From the NCBI GenBank assembly GCA_009801085.1, contig VNWV01000001.1, forward strand, positions 1,736,001 through 1,800,000: a stretch of DNA of 64,000 nt, written 5' to 3'. Of the stretch, positions 1-10,845 are shown piece by piece. The DNA comes from Lasiodiplodia sp. COLG20 (taxonomy: Eukaryota; Ascomycota; Dothideomycetes; Botryosphaeriales; Botryosphaeriaceae). Made by a program: the position numbers and the translations under genes. Within the stretch, counting starts at the first letter, position 1; the number at the start of each line of letters is the position of its first letter. The notes beneath the pieces are model-generated. The model searched no databases. It worked only from the letters and a program-made list of their open reading frames with translations, and was not told the origin of the DNA.

Positions 1-850
1 TCCCTTCGTCCCCCAACCCTCCTGCGTGCCTCACCGCTGGGACGGTCCACACCTGGCATTTTGAGTTCGTCAGCCCTGCATGGGAGCCACTTGTTCTGCT
101 TTACGAAGTGGACGGGAGCATGGGAGATTTAAGACCGCGATGTGGGGTTCCTCAACAAACAGGCAACATCATTACAATCCGTTGGGGTAGGCGGAGATAG
201 TGGCCATGGGATGGTGGTGTTCTCAAGAGAGGGCACCATGGATGCCGTAGATGATGCTATTGTGCGCTTGAGAGTGTGAGGGGAAGGTGATACGGGCGGT
301 CCACGCTCCCAGTGTAGTCGTAGCTATTGTTTATGCCTATCCTCCAGTCCGGCAAGACCGCTCAGGTGGTTTGTAAACATACTTACTACTCGGGAATGAA
401 GCGATCAGAGATCATCACTTCTAAAATATATCCTTTCTGGGTCCGCTGAAACCTTCCCAAGGTACAGTTCCAAGATACTGCCGCAAAATGTCCTGATTGA
501 AATGTAATTTGACAACATGCGGTTCATCTAACATTTGGACGACTACCTCTGTCAATGTGCCTACATGAATGTCTTCAAGAAGGTGGGAGAGGTCAGCGGT
601 GTTGTGAAGAAGGAACTATGGTCTACACTTCAAAGATCCTCACCAGGCAAAGTGAGAGCGAATCGCAGGACAACAAACGGTCTTTATAAGCCACGTCGTT
701 AGGTTAAGTGTTGTGAGATGGAGGCGACGAGCTGCCACAGACTGAAGGGGCAACAGGCAAGCCAATGCAAGTATTTAGCATTTTCCTCTGAATAATCTGA
801 TGAGACTGCCATAAGAAGCCAAGGCAAAACTATCTGAGCCCCTGTCTTAT
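1..850. other. Intergenic, no gene seen
   Basis: No open frame of useful length, no RNA gene and no clear repeat is visible. It lies 3' of the first family gene, so it may carry that gene's terminator and an unseen neighbour's flank. Confidence 0.5.
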
Positions 851-1955
851 CTACACCTTAGACTCGCCTCCTTGTTGCTCTGGGCTCTTCTTCGGAGGTT
901 CCTCCCCCTTAATGAGTCCCGTCACATCAGCGTACTTCGCAATATCCGCCCAAGTGATCTCAATCTTCTTGTCCAACACAGCACGCGTCTCAGGGCAGCT
1001 CGACTGCGCAATGCAATCCACCGCCTCCGACGCAATCATGTCACGAATCGGAATAGCCACGCCAGGATGCCCATTCCCATCCGTAATCCTCTCCACCGGC
1101 CCCTCATTGACACCCCTCTCGCCCAACTTCCACACCGAAATCGTCCACGTCGGTTCCGCCTCTCCATACGCAATACCCACCACAATCCTCGTCTCCCCAT
1201 CCGTGCTATTCATAAACCACTTCGCGCGCTCCTCCAGCGCGGCGGCCTTGTCGCGGGTGCCGATCTCGACGATCAAGTCCGGGTGGCGGGGGTTCTGGCA
1301 GGGCCCGTTGTAGTAGAGGGCGAAGTCGGCCATGCGGAAGGCGGTCCAGCCCTCGAACTTCTGGCCGCCGATGTTGCGCGTGTCGGCGCCGTTGGGGACG
1401 AGCGGCAGGTTGCCGGCGCGGAACATGCGCCAGGTTTGGCCGGACGAGCCGTCGCTGAGGCAGAGGGGGTGGACTTGCTCGTACATGGAGCGGACGAGGG
1501 CGTTGCGGAGGACGAGGTGGAGGCGTGTGAAGTTGTGGATGGTGAGGATTTCTTTTTGGCGGTCGAAGTCGACTCTGCGTCACGTTTGTTAGTGGAGAGC
1601 TCGTGGGAGATGCGAGGTGTACTTGCCTGAGCATCCTCTGGTACAGGACCATAAGGTCTGCTGGGGTCTTGGTTTTGTCGTTCATCCTGTAGTTCATCAA
1701 GACCCAGCTGTCGCTGGGGATCCAGAGCGGGATGAGAGCCTTGGGCAGTGGGTAGAACTCGGCGAGGACGTCCATGGCCGTCAGCCATGCCTCTAGAGCG
1801 CGCTTGATGATGTGCTTCTTCGGGTGGTCCAGCTTGTCGGCCTTTTCCGGCGACGAGACACTGTTGAACACGCGCAGGAAATCTTCATCGGCCCAGTCTG
1901 GGAGACGGACCAACGCGTCTGCTAGACCTTTGTCCTTTATGTGGTTTGGTGGCAT
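851..1955 (-). CDS. PD-(D/E)XK-like family protein, array copy 1
   Basis: Predicted 350 aa in two exons, 1955-1627 and 1574-851, joined across a 52-bp intron. The donor reads GC (CAG|GCAAGT), a GC-AG intron, and the splice keeps the frame (Arg codon split 2+1). The domain layout matches a widespread fungal family of unknown function with a nuclease-like PD-(D/E)XK/Uma2-type core: Asp193 in a MADFALYY strand, then Glu213 in LIVEIG with Lys219 just after, an IVVGIAYG strand, and TISVWKLG. A late PIRDMI segment corresponds to the RDF motif of the other copies. It is the most canonical copy and keeps both acidic residues. The start is the first ATG of the long open frame. No signal peptide or membrane segment is seen. 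Family membership is inferred from motif order; the biochemical role is unknown. Confidence 0.75.
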
Positions 1956-2526
1956 GGTGATTGTTGATGTCAGAGCGGTCGAAGGTCTGGAGGGATTGAA
2001 GTATGCGACGGAGTGGTGTCAGTGCGCGCTAGTCGGATCTGGAAGACAGGTGATGGTGAGCGCAGCCGGTAGAACCTCCCGTGCGTAGGCTAATAAGATC
2101 TTGATTGTGTCTCAAAGAAACATGAGCACTCACCTCATTATGCGACACTGTAGCCCTGCATGATCAAGTCACGAAAATACCTGGATGAATGCCTTACCCG
2201 GTCTTGGCTGCATCTGGTGTTGAAGTGCATCGTCATGCACTATATCTACCGTCACCGCAAACACAGCAACACCAGTCAGTACCAAGGCCGATGTGAAAAC
2301 AATGAATCAAGATGTGGAGCTTTTAGCTGCGACGTGTAGCGGTTCCGCATTGAGTATTCCTTTTTCAGAGAGCTGGACGATGCCCAGCCAAAATGCCGCC
2401 TATACACCAAATGAGCCCAAAACTGCCAAAGCCCTGCCCGAAATGTCCAAACCCCGCCCGAAAAGCCCAAATCCTGCCCGAAAAGCCCAAATCCCGCCTG
2501 AAATGCCCAACCCCCAAACCGAAAAC
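1956..2526. other. Intergenic between array copies 1 and 2
   Basis: Promoter side of copy 1 and 3' side of copy 2. Apart from the 20-bp tandem repeat near 2433-2512, nothing is recognised. Confidence 0.5.
2433..2512. repeat. 20-bp tandem repeat, four units
   Basis: Four head-to-tail units of 20 bp with the core YGCCCGAAAAGCCCAAAT, preceded by a more diverged partial unit from about 2409. The array stops 15 bp before the stop codon of array copy 2 and so lies in its 3' flank. Confidence 0.85.
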
Positions 2527-3680
2527 CTACTCATTCTCCTCCTCCGTGGTGACGAAGTCATCCAGACCCGGCTCCTCCATCTCCTCGTCATCCTCCTCGC
2601 TGCTGCTGCTGCTGCTGCTGCTCTCCGAAAACTCCATCTCCACGCTGCCCTCACTGCTGCTGCCATAATACACCGCCGTCTCCTGCTGCGTCTCCCACGA
2701 CTCCAACCACAAGCTCGTCAAGCACGCCGGACTCAACACGACCCTCCTCCTCATCAACCCCTCCATCTCCTCCGCCCCCACATCCTCCACATCCGGCAGC
2801 ACGGTGGGCAAGAAATCCCTCACGCTCAACACCAAGCCCTCACCCTCCGCGCACGTCCCCGCACCCCGCCACGGGACTTGGTCGACGGTCAGGAAGCAGC
2901 GCCGGAACGTCTTGCCGTCGAGCTTGGTGGGGAGGTAGCGGAGGAAGCGCCAGACGCTGTAGACGCCCCGCTCCGTGTCGACGGCGACGACGGTGCGCGT
3001 CGCGCCGCCGCCGCTGGCCGTGTAGCGCTCGGCCAGCTGCTGCATCGAGGCGTGCTTGGCGGCGTTGCAGATCTCGATGATGAGGGTTGGCTCGGAGGCT
3101 CCGGGGATGCGGGGGCGCTTGCGAGCTGGCGGCGGGGAGGAGGGGGAGGAGGGGGGGGAGGGAGCGTCCTCGGGGGTGAAGTAGAAGGAGAGGTCCGGGC
3201 GGTGCGCGTTGAAGACGAGGGCGTCGGCGCTGTCGTCGCGCTCGGCGTTGATGGCCATGATGTGCTTGAGGAACCAGCCGTTGGGGTCGGCGTCGGCGAT
3301 GGTGTTGAGGCGGGCGGTGATTTGCTCGTGGAGGGAGTTGGTGAAGAGGACTTGTGAGACAGAGGGGAGACGCATGGCGAGGAGTGAGGTGCGGTGCATA
3401 TAGTCGTAGCTGGGTTGTGGGTCAGTGTGAGGTGAAGTGATGTCTGGTGGTGGTGGTGGTGAGCTTACCGGATGCTCTGCCAGCAGTCGTAGAGGTCGGC
3501 TTCGAGAGGGTGGCGGATGTATTTGATGAAGCGGGCGTAGTCGGAGCGGCTGATGGTGAAGACGCGCCAGCTGTCTTGCTCTTTGTTGGCGGTGAGGCTG
3601 GTGCTGATGGATTGGAGAGCCTCGACGACGGTGCGGGCGTTCTGAGGGAGCTCGATGAAGCGCGACATGAAGACCGACAT
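2527..3680 (-). CDS. PD-(D/E)XK-like family protein, array copy 2
   Basis: Predicted 364 aa in two exons, 3680-3469 and 3409-2527. The intron has donor CG|GTAAGC, branch CTGAC and acceptor CCCAG. The core has an MRLPSVS helix, then a RPDLSFYF strand with Asp143, a Pro/Ser-rich insert, and LIIEIC with Glu183 and Lys189, followed by TVVAVD and YSVWRF, and an LSVRDF segment near residue 265. It aligns with copy 1 in motif order but is highly diverged. The last 45 residues are a Ser run followed by an Asp/Glu-rich tail, encoded by (GCT)n and (TCC)n-like microsatellites at about 2573-2630, so tail length may vary between strains. The start is the ATG that gives MSVFMSRF; a second ATG lies four codons later. 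Function unknown. Confidence 0.72.
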
Positions 3681-4342
3681 GATGTGCGACGAAACGACGT
3701 GATGGTTTGTGAGGTGGATGTTGTGGACACGGTCTGAAGACGACGATGTAGAGGGAGTGGTGGAGTCGAGGTGGAGTTGCGACGAGGGTGGTGTTATGTA
3801 GACGCGTCCTCGAGCGGGCTGCACGCGCGCATCAATCACTGACCAAAAGGGCAGGCACGGGTCCCCTCTCTTTACGCAGTTGGTATCCTGAGTTCCCCGT
3901 TCTCCGAGAAGAGAATTCCCCCATACGGTTCTCGGCGCCCATATGTGAATTCATAATACTTCATGTTTTTGCACACATCAGGCACGGCAATCATCATCGC
4001 ATACTTGTTTCGACGACCTAATAACATTATATACCTAAGGTCTTTTCATGTTACGTTCTGCTTTCCGCTGGAACCTGGTGGTTGTTGCTGAGTGCCCTAT
4101 ACTTCTGGGTGGCGAAAACACAGATGTACAAATACGAAGTCATGAGATGCTGAACGTTACTATGAGACCTGTGAAGAAGGCAATTGAAGAGAGTATGCAA
4201 TGACATTGGTCTATAGTACTATAGCATCATCTAAAATATGCCGCCTTGTAATGTCTTCATTACATTACAGTGAAGTGACTTGGCTGTTCTGATTCTCCAC
4301 ATGTTCCGCCTCGAGAACCTCTCAGGAAACCTGCAGCCTTTT
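3681..4342. other. Intergenic between array copies 2 and 3
   Basis: Promoter side of copy 2 and 3' flank of copy 3. It becomes AT-rich from about 3940. No gene or clear repeat is seen. Confidence 0.5.
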
Positions 4343-5348
4343 TTACTCGACATTCCAGAAATTAAACTTGCACTCTTCCTCCCACAGCATTTGGTAAAGC
4401 AGGACAAGTGGGATCGTGATGTCGTATTCCCAGCACGGGAAAGGCTCCTTCGGATCATTCGTGCCGCGGAATAGTGGCATTGGGATAGTTAGAGCTTCCT
4501 TTTTTTTCCACATATTATCCTCCAGCGGTTCGGTCGATCGGTCTTGAGCGTCGCTTTCTGGGAACTCCGGTATTTCCGGAAACGTACCGCCTGGTTCCCT
4601 AAACACCATGACGTTCTCTACTAGGTTTGACTTTTGGTGGTCTGATTCGGCCGTCTTCTCAACCCGCAGATACTGTTCCACCATCGCGCCTATACCATCC
4701 TCCGGCTTCTGTATCTGAAACACGATCAACATCCTGACCGTTGCATCTGTCTTGAATACACGACGCAGTAAATCCTGCACCTGCTCATAGTCGCCGGCCT
4801 CGGCCACCGCTAGCGCGACGGGAATCACGGGTTCCTGGACCAGGTAGCAGCACGCGTCAAGCCGCATCGTAGCTCCGACACCCGGCTCATAGCCTAAAGG
4901 GAAGTTGTCTCGAAACACAATGTCCTGGTCGAAAGCCGCGTAGTCTGGGTTGCGGGCTTGCAGTGCAGATATTTGCGCGCAGATGATCTTGTTGACACGG
5001 GAGACGAAGGCGCGGTGGTGGGACAGCGGGAGACGCATGGTCAGCATTCGGTTGGCATCGTCGCGGGTGATGCTGGAAGGGGTTAGCGCGATCCTTGTTG
5101 AGGCAAGGGCTCATGGGATTGGCAGACGTTTGAATGCTGCGCAGGGAACTGACAGGCGGGACATTCCTCTGATCGAGCCACTGGCAGGCCTGCCGGTACT
5201 CTTCTTCCGAGAGGTGGAGCTGCTGCCAGACTGGCACTGCGGATGTGTCGCCCCCGTCAAGTGCCTTTAGCGCCGCGATGAAAGTGGTTGCATCCGTGAT
5301 ATTTGGGTTGCGAATGTCGGCCATGGTGGTTGTTGTTGTCGTCTTCAT
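4343..5348 (-). CDS. PD-(D/E)XK-like family protein, array copy 3, core Glu replaced
   Basis: About 316 aa in two exons, roughly 5348-5128 and 5072-4343. The acceptor (GCTAAC branch, CTTCCAG) is strong. The donor is less certain: the in-frame choice is AAC|GTCTGC, giving a 55-bp intron, while a better-looking GTCAGT at 5153 would break the frame. Family landmarks are TMRLPLSHH, GATMRLDACCY with Asp146, and a strand ALAVAEAG where Ala replaces the Glu conserved in copies 1, 2 and 5. The protein is otherwise intact and ends without the acidic Ser tail. Two in-frame ATGs (5348 and 5324) flank a Thr run; either could be used. If the family is catalytic this copy is probably not; it may be a binding-only or decaying paralog. 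Confidence 0.62.
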
Positions 5349-6815
5349 GTCTGGCCTGGGAAAATTGAGTGCAACGTTGCTATAATGCGTGCAGGTAACA
5401 CGGAGCGGGAGAATTGCTTCAACGTTGCAGGAAATACCTAAACGAAACATCTGGAGAGTTTAGGGTGTTTTCACTACTTTTAGCTTTCAGGGCGGTTGGG
5501 AATGTGGTTCTGCCAAGCCACTCAGGGTCAGTTCAACAACCGTTATCCAAAAACAGTCCTCCAATGTTAAACCAACATCAATCTGTCAAGACGAAGCTCC
5601 GGACTGAGGTAGATGACAGCTTTTTCCGTGAAGTACTACACTAAATGCTTCTGTAATCCCCTTCAGGGCATTTTACCGAGCTTTCTGAACAACGCGTTTC
5701 TTCACCACCGAACAGAGCGTTTTTGGCGAAAGAAAAAAACACGCTAATGACAGAGGTTAGCTCTCAGAGAGTGCCATGGTAGCTGCAGTTCCTGTGGTTG
5801 AGAAAACCCCTAATTTTCATGACGTCCTCCATATCTTACATCGTCTCGACGGTCTTCACCAGCTACATGGCCATTGGTCATAGGTAGAAAGGGGCGTGAA
5901 AGCCCAGAGTTGGGAGCCCTGCTTGAGCTTGTTCTCACTTCCAGGCTCGATTTTCCTTACTTAATAAGAAGTACCTATCCAGAGTCCTGCCTCTTTCTTT
6001 CGAAATATTCTTACCCTTTATGTTATGTTGTGAGTGAAGGGAGAAGCTAATGTAGAGGATATTCCCTCCCCAGACGCAATCTTCGTGAGTGAGTCGGTGG
6101 TTTCAGGACGGTTTAAACTAACGCTATAATCTTACATCAGTATACCGAACGAACTTGTACTATTAGTCTGTGTTATGAATAACACTTTCGTGGCATGTTT
6201 CAATATCGGTAAAATCTGTTTAATATTGCAAAAGATTTTACCGATATTGAAACATGCTCAAATTTGGGTTTTCTGGGCGCTCAACGAGTCAAAGGTGCTG
6301 GTAAAAGTGAACTGTAAATATTCCTGATTTTAAAGGCTAACACTCCATACCAAGGAGTTACGTTGGGATATCTGAAAAGGAAGAACTGAATATTCCCCGT
6401 AGCAATGGAATTTACGAGGGTGCTTATGAAGAAAATGGAATCTAACGCACGGTCATCATAAAATGTGATTCTGGGAGATAGTATCCTACTCATTATGAAA
6501 GGGTTCAGAAATTCAAGAGAGCCCTCATTGCTATGTAATTTTTGCAACTCCGGTCCTTTGCCCCTCAATAAATTTCCTGCTCTCCGAAAAGTCAATAACC
6601 ATGAGTGCCATGAAGCCTCGGGGCCGAATAGTGGCACCGACAATGATGCGTGTCCCAAGAATCTTCAGCGGGTTCCGGCTGCCCAACAAAAAAAAAGGGG
6701 GTCTTGAGCCAACACGAAACTGACAGACTGGACTAGGAAACTCACAACCCCATCGTTATCAAGCAGATCTGTGTTCGCGCAGTATCATGGCGCGTTCCGA
6801 AGTCGCGCGAGAACT
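5349..6815. other. Intergenic between array copies 3 and 4
   Basis: The longest gap inside the array, about 1.5 kb and AT-rich in its middle. It contains the 24-bp-arm inverted repeat at 6193-6257. Short open frames near 6281-6707 lack coding character. Nothing else is recognised. Confidence 0.5.
6193..6257. repeat. Perfect inverted repeat, 24-bp arms, 17-nt loop
   Basis: The left arm 6193-6216 (GCATGTTTCAATATCGG to TAAAATC) is matched exactly by its reverse complement at 6234-6257, with loop 6217-6233. No tandem copy and no flanking target-site duplication is evident. It may be a small non-autonomous element, a transposon-end remnant or a hairpin-forming regulatory site. Confidence 0.9.
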
Positions 6816-7946
6816 TCACCAGTCTGAGTCATCGTTGCGGACGATCACGATCTTGTTATCGGGCTCAGGGAGAAATGGTCCGAATTGGCGCATCTGTAGT
6901 TGCTCGCTGGTTTCCCAACTCTCTCCGCGATTGAGCCACTTGGTCAGTTTTGAGAATGGGATTGTTATCTTTCGCTGGAGCAGCGTCTCTCTGATGAGGG
7001 GGTCTGGAATGACTTTTTCAGGCTCAAGGCCAATAAAGTCTCCAAAGGTGAATTCAAGGTCCCCCTCCATGGCAGACCCATCGAAAGCCCTGAAGGCCCG
7101 ACGGTATACGGACGGGCGCACCTGGGCACGGTGCTGTCCATCGTCTGTCATCTCGATGAAAACTTGGTAGATGGTATAGTCTGCTGTCTTGTCCAAGGCG
7201 GCAACCGCTGTCGGATCAACAGCAGCTTGTTCGAACGCTTCTGCAGAATCGTAGCTGATTCTGATCAGGATTACCGTATCTGGACCTCTAGGTTGCATCA
7301 TGGCTTTCGTGACTTTATCCGTAAGAATGTGAAAGTCCTGAGCGAAGCTAAACTCCAGTCCGAAGGGCTGGCGGTAGCGCACATTGGACCCCCCGAGGTA
7401 GGCCACCCGGTCAAGGAGAACCTCATTCCATTTCTCCCGCATTGGGATCTGCCAGGGACCTACGGTAAACCAGCACCTGAGATCCCGGTCAACGGCCTGA
7501 TCGTCGTTGTAGTGCATGGAATATTCCTTGATGATATCTTCGATTCGGTCCTCGATGGCATACCCAATCCTAGTGGCCAGCTTCCCCGGAATAATGGTAG
7601 GCATCGTGTAGTAGAGCGTCCGCTCTTTCGAATAATACGTCAGTTTGAGCCACCGTTCCGGCTTGTAGAAGTACAAGACATTTTCGCGTAACATGGTGAG
7701 GATCTTCTGAAGGAGCACCCATCCCTGCCGATTGAGTCGCGTGGAACCGCTTGAAACTTGGCCCCGGCCGCCAAAGTTTCCGAAGTAGCAGAACTGCAGA
7801 ATGATCTTCAGGACATTGAAAGCACGGCTGCGTGTCGCATCAGGAACGGTGGACGGGGACCTTCGTAGTGGAGAGTGTTCGAGAGGCGGAGGTCCAAAGC
7901 GAGGCTGGCTTCTCGCGCGCGGGCGAGAGCGCCTTGACGAGGGCAT
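6816..7946 (-). CDS. PD-(D/E)XK-like family protein, array copy 4, core Glu replaced
   Basis: A single exon of 376 aa from ATG at 7946. The basic Arg/Ser/Pro-rich N-terminus (residues 1-40) is unlike the other copies. Family landmarks are YYTMPTIIPGKLATRIG (the RMPS/H helix region), GGSNVRY, AQDFHIL where a PDA-type Asp sits near residue 204, and TVILIRIS, where Arg229 occupies the Glu position. A C-terminal block FTFGDFIG and IPFSKLTKWL corresponds to RDFVG and ERWL of copy 5, so copies 4, 5 and 6 form a subgroup. It ends in an acidic NDDSDW. No intron is needed and no frameshift is seen, which argues for retained function despite loss of the acidic residue. Function unknown. Confidence 0.7.
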   Translation of the reverse strand: MPSSRRSRPRARSQPRFGPPPLEHSPLRRSPSTVPDATRSRAFNVLKIILQFCYFGNFGGRGQVSSGSTRLNRQGWVLLQKILTMLRENVLYFYKPERWLKLTYYSKERTLYYTMPTIIPGKLATRIGYAIEDRIEDIIKEYSMHYNDDQAVDRDLRCWFTVGPWQIPMREKWNEVLLDRVAYLGGSNVRYRQPFGLEFSFAQDFHILTDKVTKAMMQPRGPDTVILIRISYDSAEAFEQAAVDPTAVAALDKTADYTIYQVFIEMTDDGQHRAQVRPSVYRRAFRAFDGSAMEGDLEFTFGDFIGLEPEKVIPDPLIRETLLQRKITIPFSKLTKWLNRGESWETSEQLQMRQFGPFLPEPDNKIVIVRNDDSDW

Positions 7947-8722
7947 GTCTGGGGAGATTTTCTCTTGGCGTGGTTGATGCCGTCGTGGAAGTACTGAGGT
8001 GAGGATGGTCGAAGGTGGTAGCGGACAGTCTCGCCCAAGAAGATTCCCGCGGAGGGCGGAGGAACAGTCGGGGCGGTGGGCGGAAGAAAGTAAACACCGT
8101 CATACGTCATACCTCATTTGGAGATTTTGGGATCGGTAAGATTTGCCTTGCGGGCTGCAGGCGTTCGAGCTGTCGGCTGGACAATATCATGCTGCCATGA
8201 ACAGCATCAACATCGATGGTCACTGGGTCTAGCGCTTGACAAACACTCTTGATCACGTTCAAATGCAGTAGACTAGATTTATGGGCCACAAATAAGTCAT
8301 AAAAGTCAAAGGCGGCCGAGAGCATGAAGCCCTGCGGAAAACAACAGAAACAACTCTTCTTCGACTATTAATCACGCTGTGCTTTCATGTGCTTGCCTCA
8401 TACTGTCAATCTCCAATAAAGCATTCTCATTCGATTCTACATACCCATCCGGACGATAGCTTCAACGACTTATGCGTTGTTTTCCATGTCCAACCAAGCA
8501 TTCTCATTTAATTGTACATTCACTTCCAGATGGTAGCTTGGAAGACCCGTGTGTTGTCCGGTGGAGGTGCGTTGGGACTTTTCTAAGCGGTGCTAAGTTC
8601 ATGGTGACTGGGATAATTCACGCAAGATTTCCCTGTTCGCCGAATGCAGTCCCATATCCGCCGATGGGCTGATCGATCTTGTGCGTGATGCTCCGTTGCT
8701 CGAGACCGATGATTGCCTGTGA
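7947..8722. other. Intergenic between array copies 4 and 5
   Basis: Promoter side of copy 4 and 3' flank of copy 5, with the diverged 62-bp direct repeat at 8419-8557. Open frames here overlap each other and lack coding character. Confidence 0.5.
8419..8557. repeat. Diverged 62-bp direct repeat, two copies
   Basis: Segments 8419-8480 and 8496-8557 both start AAGCATTCTCATT, carry TAGCTT in the middle and end GTTGT, with ungapped similarity over 62 bp and a 77-bp period. It looks like an old local tandem duplication in the 3' flank of array copy 5. Confidence 0.7.
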
Positions 8723-9937
8723 TCAAGAATCGTTAGATCCGGAGCTACCAGATTCAGAGGAGGGAACAAACTCGGATCCTTCTGACTTCTCTGAGCTGGT
8801 GGCACTAAGCGTTGACGTGTCGCTCTCATCTTCGTCATCGGAGTACTGTTCAACGACAGTCCTCACTCCATCCACCACTTCATCACCAGGAGGTGGGACC
8901 TCGTCCGGCTCTTCCTGGTTATCGGACGCGAGGTCGAGTGCGCCGTCGCGAGCAGAGGATTCCAACTCCTCCAACCAGCGTTCCAACTCAGAATGATCGA
9001 TCTCGATAACCTCGTCGAGAGCACTGGCTACTGCAGCATCTTTCAGGAATGGAAACTTCGGGAGCTGCGCCTCTCCGACGAAATCCCGCAGAGTGATAGA
9101 GAGCTTCCCAGGCACAAGCTTCCCATTTTCATCGCGGAATTGTCGCGCCCTGTGGACCCGAACAACCTTGTTCTCGACTACACCATCTGCGCCTTTCTCC
9201 GTAGTCCACTTGAAGAGATGGTAAGTAGCCGCACGCGGGAGATCAGGCCGAGGATCCGCTAGCTGCTTCGGAGTCGCGTAGGGTACCTTGATGATCAGAC
9301 CTAAGCCAGGACTGCCCTTCGTATCGCGGATGATCTTCCTGACTTTGTTCTTTGCGGCCTTGAGTGACTGTGAGAAGCTAACTTCCAGGAAGAAACAAGG
9401 AGTCTCCGTCGTGCCTTTCCTAAGCATGTACAGGGCATCTTGCGACACCTTGGTATCCTTGTTCTCCGATAAAGGGATAGTGGTACTACCCCTGTTCCTG
9501 ACAATGTCTAAGACCCTCTTGGCCTCTGCTGACCTCGCCTTGAGTACACCGAACTGCTCACTGATAACGCCCTTGACGTTCTCCTGGATGCCATCATGGA
9601 TGGAAGTAACCATCTCGTATGACAGCCTGCAGCTCTGATTGTTGTAGAACAGTTTCAGCTGACGAAAGGCAAACCGCTCGACGTCTTGATCTTGTGCAAG
9701 TAGTCGAAGGAGCTTCTGGTACTCGGACCCTCGAACGCGGATTGTAGCCGCTGGTGGAATACTCACACGCTGTCCGTTCCAGCAAAGGTTGATCTTCTCG
9801 AAGATTTTATGGGCACGGGTGTGGATGAAAGCCGTGGCGGGTGTTGGGATGGACCTGACGTGGTCCCGTTTCTTTCGAATGTTCCCAATGCGATCGTTGA
9901 AAGGCGGCATGCCACGAGTATGCTGTGAGGAAGACAT
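8723..9937 (-). CDS. PD-(D/E)XK-like family protein, array copy 5
   Basis: A single exon of 404 aa from ATG at 9937. Landmarks are a basic N-terminus (IRKKRDHVR near residue 20), a helix LSYEMVTSIHDGIQ (105-118), RGSTTI (149-154), SQDALYM with Asp167, CFFLEVSFSQ with Glu185, and GLIIKVPY. EV(S/G)xS(Q/E) is the signature of the common fungal family. The usual nuclease Lys two residues after Glu is Ser here; Lys193 or Lys196 could substitute. After the core come a PGKLSITLRDFVG block and an HSELERWLEELE helix. The C-terminal 75 residues are acidic and Ser-rich with a GSEFVPSSES motif shared with copy 6. No intron. Nuclear localisation is possible from the basic start and acidic tail (inference). 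Confidence 0.75.
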   Translation of the reverse strand: MSSSQHTRGMPPFNDRIGNIRKKRDHVRSIPTPATAFIHTRAHKIFEKINLCWNGQRVSIPPAATIRVRGSEYQKLLRLLAQDQDVERFAFRQLKLFYNNQSCRLSYEMVTSIHDGIQENVKGVISEQFGVLKARSAEAKRVLDIVRNRGSTTIPLSENKDTKVSQDALYMLRKGTTETPCFFLEVSFSQSLKAAKNKVRKIIRDTKGSPGLGLIIKVPYATPKQLADPRPDLPRAATYHLFKWTTEKGADGVVENKVVRVHRARQFRDENGKLVPGKLSITLRDFVGEAQLPKFPFLKDAAVASALDEVIEIDHSELERWLEELESSARDGALDLASDNQEEPDEVPPPGDEVVDGVRTVVEQYSDDEDESDTSTLSATSSEKSEGSEFVPSSESGSSGSNDS

Positions 9938-10845
9938 GGCGCGCTGTACAACAAAACCTATATAGTAGAAGGTGTCGGCGTTGTTCGGGTATAATGTTCC
10001 AGCAAGGGTGATGGTGATGGTGTAGCTGTGGTGTTAAGGATCGGACTGACGGGTAGTAGGGCCCGGGAAGCGGGTGGACAAATAATCCGGTGTGTCTATG
10101 CAGGGACCTCGGGTCTGCGGCTGGACCCTGTTGGGACAATGGCGCCCGAGCTGAAACTCTTTGGCTCTTCTCGTCACATCGTTCAGAGTGAAATTACTTC
10201 TTTGTTACTATTAGGAGGATCTAGATTTTGCCAAGAGGCTGGCAAATCCACCAGGGGCAAGACAAAGAAAAAGGCACAGTAGCCCCGACTGCCCACATGA
10301 CAGATTTTATTTGTACCTTATTATTTTTTCACTACTACGGGGAGTGTTCCATCAGAGGAAGCAGGCTATTGCTGGCTATTTGTTAGCATTCTTCAAAATT
10401 TACTTCGTACTCCTTATATCTCACCAGGGGAACACCATATGGATTTTCGAGAATATATTTTCGTTTAGTCACTTCTACAGCACTTTTCTCCAAACGCACC
10501 GTAGTCTCTGACCATTAGTGGCCCCATAACTCCATGAACTCCAATCAAACAAATTGCAATCCCGGCTTTTGTGAAACACTACTTCCAATGCAAACAAAAG
10601 GTTAAAAACAGGTGGGTAGATGAAGCTGTTATCCGGACGTGTTTGTAAAAATTTTTAATCGACAAACGCGTCCGCATCTTGGCTTTATGAACCTCCTTGA
10701 GGTTGTTCACAAAGCGCGACAACGCTCCAGTTCCCAAATGATAGAGAAGAAAGAAAAGTGCAGCCCAAATCAATTTGACAAAAAGAAAAAGATGCAGTAC
10801 TCGGATCAAACAGGAAAAGGGGGAGGCCACACTGTGAAAGCCCAG
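9938..10845. other. Intergenic between array copy 5 and the truncated copy 6
   Basis: Mostly AT-rich between about 10300 and 10800. No gene is recognised. It would carry the promoter of copy 5. Confidence 0.5.

Noticed and set aside
5124..5154. GTCAGT donor at 5153 for array copy 3
   Set aside because: Good-looking signal, but joining it to the only strong acceptor puts the second exon out of frame; the weaker donor at 5127 keeps the frame.
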